Assembly: GCF_029542205.1 (NCBI RefSeq)
Contig: NZ_CP113783.1
Coordinates: forward strand, 1,975,001-2,039,000
Length of the DNA stretch: 64,000 nt
Reading direction: 5' to 3'
DNA from: Pseudoxanthomonas sp. SE1
Lineage (GTDB): Bacteria > Pseudomonadota > Gammaproteobacteria > Xanthomonadales > Xanthomonadaceae
Below the pieces are notes generated by a model. It was not told the DNA's origin, searched no databases, and worked only from the letters and a program-made list of their open reading frames with translations. Made by a program: the position numbers and the translations under genes. Below, one piece after another: positions 57,342-64,000 of the stretch. Within the stretch, counting starts at the first letter, position 1. Every line of letters starts with the position of its first letter.

Positions 57342-57809
57342 TTACATCCGACGGACATCGAGCAGCGCTTCGAGGTTGATAGCGATCGTGGTCGCAAGGC
57401 GCTTGGCCCGGACGGCGGCGTGCCCGCAGAATTGCTCATCCACGGTCTCCACAAATAGTTCCAACCACCGCTGAAAATGATGGTGTTGCAAGGAATGGCG
57501 CGTGTGCAGTGCAATGTGCTGGGCAATCATGTTGCGCCGATAGCCCTCATGCTCGCCGAGCAGCATCTTGCGCCAATACGCGCGAATCGTTGGTTTATGT
57601 TGCTGCAGGTCAACTTCTTTGAAGATCGGACCAAGCGCGGCATCAATGATTACTTTTGCGTAAAACGCGTCCACGCAGTCGGCAATGGCCTCCGGTGAGT
57701 TCAATTCGCGCGAATTCATGGCGATGGTTTCCAGTTGGCGCTCAAGGGCGTGCGGATGCGTCGATCGGCCGTCGACGAATTCAAGCTGACCGGGCATCAA
57801 ACCGCTCAT
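57342..57809 (-). CDS. Group III truncated hemoglobin
   Basis: The 155-residue protein matches the trHb group III (Ctb-like) globins, which bind O2 or NO and may act in redox protection. Recognisable are VDAFYAKVIIDAALGPIF, YWRKMLLGEHEGYRRNMIAQ, the proximal-His region HIALHTRHSLQHHHFQRWLE and RAKRLATTIAINLEALL. The first ~30 residues extend beyond the usual globin start. The ATG has GGAGGA six bases upstream and overlaps the stop of the MerE-like gene (ATGA), so the two are coupled. The reading frame is intact although its mer neighbours are decayed. Confidence 0.85.
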   Translation of the reverse strand: MSGLMPGQLEFVDGRSTHPHALERQLETIAMNSRELNSPEAIADCVDAFYAKVIIDAALGPIFKEVDLQQHKPTIRAYWRKMLLGEHEGYRRNMIAQHIALHTRHSLQHHHFQRWLELFVETVDEQFCGHAAVRAKRLATTIAINLEALLDVRRM

Positions 57810-58024
57810 GCGCGTCCTCCAAACGTACGCGTCGCCCGCCACACGGATAGCCCGAACAACCTGATCAATCCCAGTGCCGCGATGACCCAGTGCGCCCTGA
57901 AAACGGCGCCGGCCGCCTTACCCGCCGAGTGCGGGGCCAGGAGCGGGAGGTGACACGGGCACTTCAGCACAGCCATCGCGGCCCACGAGTAACCCGTGAC
58001 GGATCTGCGCTCGTGACCGTTCAT
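57806..58024 (-). CDS. Divergent MerE-like small membrane protein
   Basis: The 72-residue product resembles MerE: VTGYSWAAMAVLKCPCHLPL keeps the CPCHLP mercury-binding motif, followed by a second hydrophobic stretch (WVIAALGLIRLFGLSVWR). Residues such as HSAGK between the helices and Arg inside the second helix are unusual for MerE, so function may be reduced or lost. It is coupled to the hemoglobin gene by ATGA. Upstream is a merD remnant, the normal merD-merE order. Confidence 0.7.
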   Translation of the reverse strand: MNGHERRSVTGYSWAAMAVLKCPCHLPLLAPHSAGKAAGAVFRAHWVIAALGLIRLFGLSVWRATRTFGGRA

Positions 58025-58043
58025 CGCCTGCCTTTCCGTGTCG

Positions 58044-58799
<756 letters not shown>

Positions 58800-58968
58800 T
58801 GGAATCTCCCGAGCAGAGTTGCAAGGGCCAGTCCGACGCTTTCCATTATGGATCGCCCAAGCCGCCGGACACTGCCACGGCACTTGGAACAAGATCTCCT
58901 CGGCAAAGTTGTTCGTCGTCTACACGAGGCTAGTCACCGCACATGCGGCGATGAAACAATCTTCTTAT

Positions 58969-59853
58969 CTATTGTTCCTTTCTCGAAGCGTCCGTTGGAA
59001 CTTCCACGCCTGGACGTGAGCCAGAGCGTTGCCCAGCGTCAGACGCCAGCAGCGCGCTGCTGGCAATGCCTAAGGTTAGACCGAAGCCCGCGTGTCCGAC
59101 GGCCTCCCAGATGAAATTCGCAATGGTGTGGCTCCCCATTGCGAAGACCATGCCCGGATAGATCACCAGCACCAGGTAGGGTATCGCCCATTTCCATCCC
59201 CGTGCGCCAAACAGCACGAGGAACGACAGGCTGAACATGATCCCGCTCCAATAATGCCAAGCGTAACCCAGAGCGACGGTGGCCCCTGAGCTGAGAGAGG
59301 AAACCGGCTCATGCTCTGCGGCGTGTTCCGCCTCTGGCTGATGTTCCTCAGACGAGGCTGCCGAGCCGTGTGCATCAGCCGGGCTCGGAGCAGGCGGCGC
59401 TTGTTCGCGCTCGGGACCGACTTCGTGTTCGTCGGCATGCATGGACCCATGCCCCCCCGGCGCGACTTGCCCTCTGAGGCGCCGCCCAAAGTCGAGCGCT
59501 TCGTCCATCGCGACAACTCCGGCACTGATCCCCGCCACCCTGCTGGAGTCGTACGTAGCGGTTGCCATGTAACCCGCTAGGAAGGCCACGATGACCAGCC
59601 AGACGAAGCGCTTGTCACCGGCCCGTCTGGCCAACGCGACCGAGGCGACGGTGAGCAGGATCGAAGCCAGCCAGAAGATAGGTCCGATGATCGACATCGA
59701 CACGCTCCACTTCAGGTCGAGGACCAGGGGAAGAGGCCCGATCACACTCGCCCCAAGCGCCAAAATGCGCGGTAGCCAGAAGTCTATGAACGTTCGACCC
59801 GCTCGAAAGCCATTGAAAATCGAGTCGTCGAGTTTGTCAGTAGCGGTAGCCAT
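58969..59853 (-). CDS. Membrane protein with His-rich loop, unknown family
   Basis: The 294-residue product has about three N-terminal membrane helices (residues ~25-115) and a ~75-residue hydrophilic loop rich in His, Glu, Pro and Ser (GGHGSMHADEHEVG; SSEEHQPEAEHAAEHEP). Two or three C-terminal helices follow (GYAWHYWSGIMFSLSFLVLF; IPYLVLVIYPGMVFAMGSHT). I do not recognise it. A His-rich loop in a metal-resistance island suggests metal binding or transport, which is an inference. The ATG has AGGGAGA ten bases upstream. An in-frame start seven codons earlier is less likely. Confidence 0.65.
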   Translation of the reverse strand: MATATDKLDDSIFNGFRAGRTFIDFWLPRILALGASVIGPLPLVLDLKWSVSMSIIGPIFWLASILLTVASVALARRAGDKRFVWLVIVAFLAGYMATATYDSSRVAGISAGVVAMDEALDFGRRLRGQVAPGGHGSMHADEHEVGPEREQAPPAPSPADAHGSAASSEEHQPEAEHAAEHEPVSSLSSGATVALGYAWHYWSGIMFSLSFLVLFGARGWKWAIPYLVLVIYPGMVFAMGSHTIANFIWEAVGHAGFGLTLGIASSALLASDAGQRSGSRPGVEVPTDASRKEQ

Positions 59854-59953
59854 AGTTTGGATCTCCCTTGTCATCGGTGTTGAGCCGCCCCTCGCGCCTT
59901 GGTCGCGCTGTCACGCGGGTCGGCAGGGCTCTGCGCTTGGCCGCTCCGATGCT

Positions 59954-60988
59954 TCACGCGTCAACGGTCGCGGCGATGCGGGTACGCAGAAACGCCTCGT
60001 CGTGTTCGGCCAGGTCGGCTAGGTTCTTGAGCGCCGGCAGGCGGCGCAATTCATCCATGCCCATCGGAAAATCCAGGCGTGGATTGATGCGGTGATACGC
60101 CGCACCGAGCAGGCCTTCGGCCAGCAGGTTGACGTACTGTGATTGGCTTTCGCTGGAGACGCTGTGAAAGTGCCGTCCCCAAGCCAGCTGACCGCCGGTG
60201 CGCAGGCGATCGGGGTCGAAAGGCATGGCGCATTGTTCGCCCGTGCCCACCGACAGCACGGCCAGCTGCTCCAGGCAGGTGGTGCCGAGGTCGTAAGGTG
60301 GCGCCACGCCACGGCGACTCTTGCGCGAGAAGCGGAAGGACTCCACCACGCCGAGCAACGCGGGGTTGTTGGCGTACAAGCCCCCATCGACCAGATCCGT
60401 CCAATGTTCGGTCGAATGCGCGGCAAAGAAGGTGGGGGCGGCGGAGGCGGCCAGCGCCAGATCGACGAGACGTCCGTCGATGCGCGATGCGCCCCGATGG
60501 GCGTAGTCGCTCCGGAACAGTTGGGGCCGTGCATTGGCCAGCGAGAGCGCAGTAATACAGACATCCGTCTGCACATCGCCCAAGGTGAGGTCGCCGAAGA
60601 GGGCCCGCATGGCCTCGCGCAGCGCATCGCTGCAGTAGCGAGGGCGAAAATTGTCGACCCCGGCCCAACGGCGCATGGCCGGCCCGAAGATGCGTGGCAG
60701 ATGCGCCTCGTAAAGCGCCGACACCTCGCTGACCGGCCGTCCGAGGGCGAGCGCCAGTGCAATGATCCCGCCGGTCGAGGTGCCGCAGACAAGGTCGAAG
60801 TGGGCGCCGAGCGGAAGCGCCGCGCCGGTCAGCCCATTCAAGTACGCCTCGACCTGTTCGAGAATCTTGAGTGTCAGGTAGCCGCGCGCACCGCCGCCAT
60901 CCAGGGTCAGTACCGAGAATAAAGCCGCGGAAGCGGGGTCTCGTGGCGCCAGGGGTGCGGCGAACTTCGCGGACGAGGTCGGGTTCAC
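59954..60988 (-). CDS. Patatin-like phospholipase
   Basis: The 344-residue serine lipase of the patatin fold has the oxyanion loop LDGGGARGYLTLKIL, the nucleophile elbow GTSTGGIIALAL (GxSxG) and the catalytic Asp in DGGLYANNP. It probably cleaves acyl chains from membrane phospholipids. No signal peptide is seen, so it is cytosolic. The GTG start overlaps the urf2 stop as GTGA with AAGGA upstream, so it is coupled to the mer operon's distal end. A long in-frame extension inside urf2 is not used. Patatins of this kind (CapV-like) occur as defence effectors, but no nucleotide cyclase gene is nearby. Confidence 0.87.
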   Translation of the reverse strand: MNPTSSAKFAAPLAPRDPASAALFSVLTLDGGGARGYLTLKILEQVEAYLNGLTGAALPLGAHFDLVCGTSTGGIIALALALGRPVSEVSALYEAHLPRIFGPAMRRWAGVDNFRPRYCSDALREAMRALFGDLTLGDVQTDVCITALSLANARPQLFRSDYAHRGASRIDGRLVDLALAASAAPTFFAAHSTEHWTDLVDGGLYANNPALLGVVESFRFSRKSRRGVAPPYDLGTTCLEQLAVLSVGTGEQCAMPFDPDRLRTGGQLAWGRHFHSVSSESQSQYVNLLAEGLLGAAYHRINPRLDFPMGMDELRRLPALKNLADLAEHDEAFLRTRIAATVDA

Positions 60989-61974
60989 GGTGGGTCCTTG
61001 GTGGCGTCCTCTCGGAATGACGGCGTCGAGACGGCTTTGGACTCGTCGCGCATTGCGAAGCGCTGAAAGCACTCCAGACCGCAAAAGTGTTCAACGTAGC
61101 CGGCGCCTTCCGGTGTCAGCGCGGCGCTCAGCGGAATATCCTGGCAGCAGACACTGCAACTGATGAGACCGGTATCGCGTGTACTGACGGCGAATGTGGT
61201 CCGTTGCGCGAGAAGTGCGGCCAGTGCGTTGGCGGGCATCGCCTGGGCAAACAGGAAGCCTTGGGCTTCGTCGCAGTTCAACAGTCGCAGCACGTCCAAG
61301 TCGTCGGCGTGCTCAACACCTTCGGCAACGACCCGCATATCCAAGGCATGGCCCAACGCAATGACGGCCTGCACGATCGCGTGGCTCTTGGGATCGTCAG
61401 AAACGCGATCGACGAAACGGCGATCGATCTTCAACGCAGTCACCGGGCAACATTGCAGATGCGCCAGGCAAGCGTAGCCGGTGCCGAAGTCGTCGACTCC
61501 GACGCTGACTCCCAGGCGGGCGATTTCACCCAGCATCGCCATCGCAAGCGGATCGCTAAACGCGACCGACTCGGTGAGTTCAAGCTCCAGATATTTCGGA
61601 GGCAGTCCCGTTTCTTCAAGTGTGCGACGAACCGTCTGTTCCAATGCCGCACTCAACTGCAAGGCTGAGGCATTCACCGCGACGCGGACCCACGGCAGCC
61701 CCTGCCCTTGCCATTCGCGATTCTGACGACAGGCCTCGCGCAAGATCCATTGGCCGAGTTCGACGATCAATCCCGTCGATTCGGCCAAGCCCACGAAGTC
61801 CTGCGGCAGGCGCAAGCCATATCCCGGGCGCTGCCATCGCAACAGCGCTTCAACACCTACGATGGCGCCGGTGCGCAGATCAATCTGCGGCTGGTAATGG
61901 AGCAAGAACTCCCGGCGCTCCCAAGCCTGTTGCAGCACGGAAGCGATGAGAGGCTGGTGAGTGAAATCGGTCAT
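60985..61974 (-). CDS. Urf2-type EAL-domain protein with C-terminal DUF3330 zinc finger
   Basis: The 329-residue protein resembles Urf2/Orf2, encoded after merE in Tn21/Tn501-type mer operons. The EAL c-di-GMP phosphodiesterase core is intact: VGVEALLRWQ, LELTESVAF, VDDFGTGYACLAHL, LKIDRRFV, VVAEGVEH. The C-terminal DUF3330-like segment (SCSVCCQDIP ... EHFCGLECFQRF) has a Cys pattern suited to zinc. It begins nine bases after merE and its TGA overlaps the GTG of the patatin gene. The role of Urf2 in mercury resistance is not established. Confidence 0.88.
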   Translation of the reverse strand: MTDFTHQPLIASVLQQAWERREFLLHYQPQIDLRTGAIVGVEALLRWQRPGYGLRLPQDFVGLAESTGLIVELGQWILREACRQNREWQGQGLPWVRVAVNASALQLSAALEQTVRRTLEETGLPPKYLELELTESVAFSDPLAMAMLGEIARLGVSVGVDDFGTGYACLAHLQCCPVTALKIDRRFVDRVSDDPKSHAIVQAVIALGHALDMRVVAEGVEHADDLDVLRLLNCDEAQGFLFAQAMPANALAALLAQRTTFAVSTRDTGLISCSVCCQDIPLSAALTPEGAGYVEHFCGLECFQRFAMRDESKAVSTPSFREDATKDPP

Positions 61975-61983
61975 GAGAAGCGG

Positions 61984-62220
61984 TCAGGTCCGGCGACCGA
62001 AGGCCCGCAGCATCCGCGCCACTGAAAGGACGAACAAGCCGATCAACGCAAGTGCTGCAACACCCCAGTACTCACCGAGAAAGGCGCCGGCGGTAGTGCC
62101 GGCGAGCACGACGGCGAGAATCGGTAGATGGCAGGGGCAGGACAGCACGGCCAGCGCGCCCCACAGGTAACCGGCGATCGGCCGGCGCCCTTGGGACGAT
62201 GTACGCTGGAGGCGGTTCAT
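61984..62220 (-). CDS. merE: Mercury transport protein MerE
   Basis: The 78-residue two-helix inner-membrane protein is proposed to take up Hg(II) and methylmercury. The conserved IAGYLWGALAVLSCPCHLPI with CPCH and the second helix YWGVAALALIGLFVLSV are near-identical to Tn501-type MerE. The ATG overlaps the merD stop (TGATG). The GTG one codon earlier is a possible alternative. It belongs to the merA-merD-merE-urf2 operon. Confidence 0.95.
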   Translation of the reverse strand: MNRLQRTSSQGRRPIAGYLWGALAVLSCPCHLPILAVVLAGTTAGAFLGEYWGVAALALIGLFVLSVARMLRAFGRRT

Positions 62221-62585
62221 CACGGCACGCTTTCCGCTGGGTATGCCGGCTCAGCTGGCATGGCCGCCAACTGCGCTTCCAGGTCGGCCAGTGACTCGCG
62301 TCGGCGCTCGAGTTGCTGACGCAGCCCGGCGAGTTGCGCAACTGCATCCGCGCCGTCCGCCGCATCCAGCGCCCGGCACAGCCGTGCCAGTACGTCCAAG
62401 CCGATTCCCGCCTCGAAAGCGGCCCGAACGAACCGCAGCCGGGCCAGCGACTGCTCGTCGAAAATGCCGTATCCGCTTTCCGTGCGCCGTGCCGGATGCA
62501 CCAGACCGCGGAGCACGTGATCGCGCACCACGTGGACGCTCACGCCTGCGTCTTCAGCCAGTCTGGATATCGTGTAGGCGTTCAT
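62220..62585 (-). CDS. merD: MerD, secondary regulator of the mer operon
   Basis: MerD is a MerR-family protein that binds the mer operator weakly and down-regulates the operon by displacing MerR. The 121-residue length is typical. The helix-turn-helix ([20 protein letters not shown]) and the coil ([20 protein letters not shown]) are intact. It lacks the MerR mercury-binding cysteines, as expected for MerD. It lies 19 bases after merA and overlaps merE. Confidence 0.95.
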   Translation of the reverse strand: MNAYTISRLAEDAGVSVHVVRDHVLRGLVHPARRTESGYGIFDEQSLARLRFVRAAFEAGIGLDVLARLCRALDAADGADAVAQLAGLRQQLERRRESLADLEAQLAAMPAEPAYPAESVP

Positions 62586-62604
62586 CTCAATCGGTGCCTG
62601 GCAG

Positions 62605-64000
<1,396 letters not shown>

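Noticed and set aside
58925..58960. MerR-like promoter upstream of the chimeric reductase
   Set aside because: CCGCA and TGCGG form a short dyad, but the spacing between possible -35 and -10 hexamers is about 21 bp and the half-sites differ from the mer consensus.

Overview
The window looks like the chromosome of a high-GC gammaproteobacterium of the Xanthomonadaceae (Lysobacterales). Pseudoxanthomonas, Stenotrophomonas or a close relative fits best. The main support is an almost complete rpf (DSF quorum-sensing) locus in the family's known neighbourhood (carB-greA-rpfE-recJ, rpfD, prfB-lysS, rpfG-rpfC, rpfF, rpfB, aconitases). Xanthomonad-style REP palindromes and a set of apparently leaderless promoters add to this. 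No rRNA, tRNA or CRISPR array was seen.

Bases 1-31,000 hold conserved housekeeping genes and the rpf locus. A possible 5'-truncated small ORF precedes carB, greA, rpfE and recJ, which are packed with overlapping stops and starts. A membrane acyltransferase, the LytTR protein RpfD and a TPR-GGDEF diguanylate cyclase follow, then prfB (programmed +1 frameshift), lysS, rpfG and rpfC. Convergent to these lie rpfF and rpfB. Next come acnA, a VapBC-like toxin-antitoxin pair, acnB (rpfA), and a leftward nudJ-mnmA-hflD operon.

Bases 31,000-44,000 hold clpS-clpA, infA, aat, a FemAB-like N-acyltransferase, a membrane metallophosphoesterase, trxB, ftsK, lolA, rarA and crcB.

Bases 44,100-48,950 form a five-gene export cluster resembling the Pseudomonas Fap functional-amyloid system. 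It has a very glycine-rich secreted protein, a C39-type cysteine peptidase (FapD-like), a coiled-coil plus beta-barrel outer-membrane protein (FapF-like), and two small exported proteins that each carry a hydrophobic-x-x-hydrophobic-R-G-G motif, a plausible peptidase site. Two small genes, hemN with a perfect FNR-type box, and an MFS transporter follow.

From about 53,364 to the right edge lies a mercury-resistance genomic island that interrupts an fdhF/ydeP-type oxidoreductase gene. The right part is an apparently intact distal mer operon on the minus strand: merA (cut by the window), merD, merE, an EAL-domain urf2, and a patatin-like phospholipase translationally coupled to urf2. The left part is a mosaic of older mer pieces: the last 24 codons of a merA, a small membrane protein, a merA-like/merA/merD chimera, a MerE-like gene coupled to a group III truncated hemoglobin, a broken glutathione-reductase-like (MerK-like) start, and fragments of an IS5-type transposase, a KfrA-like coiled-coil gene and a tyrosine recombinase.

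The most interesting item is in the middle of this mosaic. Two MerR-type operator/promoters (TTGACT, 19-bp spacer carrying a TCCGTA-type dyad, then a -10) each precede one of two paralogous genes of unrecognised family. Both encode a Cys-x7-Cys-Gly domain that may have an HMA-like fold, and the second is followed by merP. This looks like an undescribed MerR-controlled metal-handling module.
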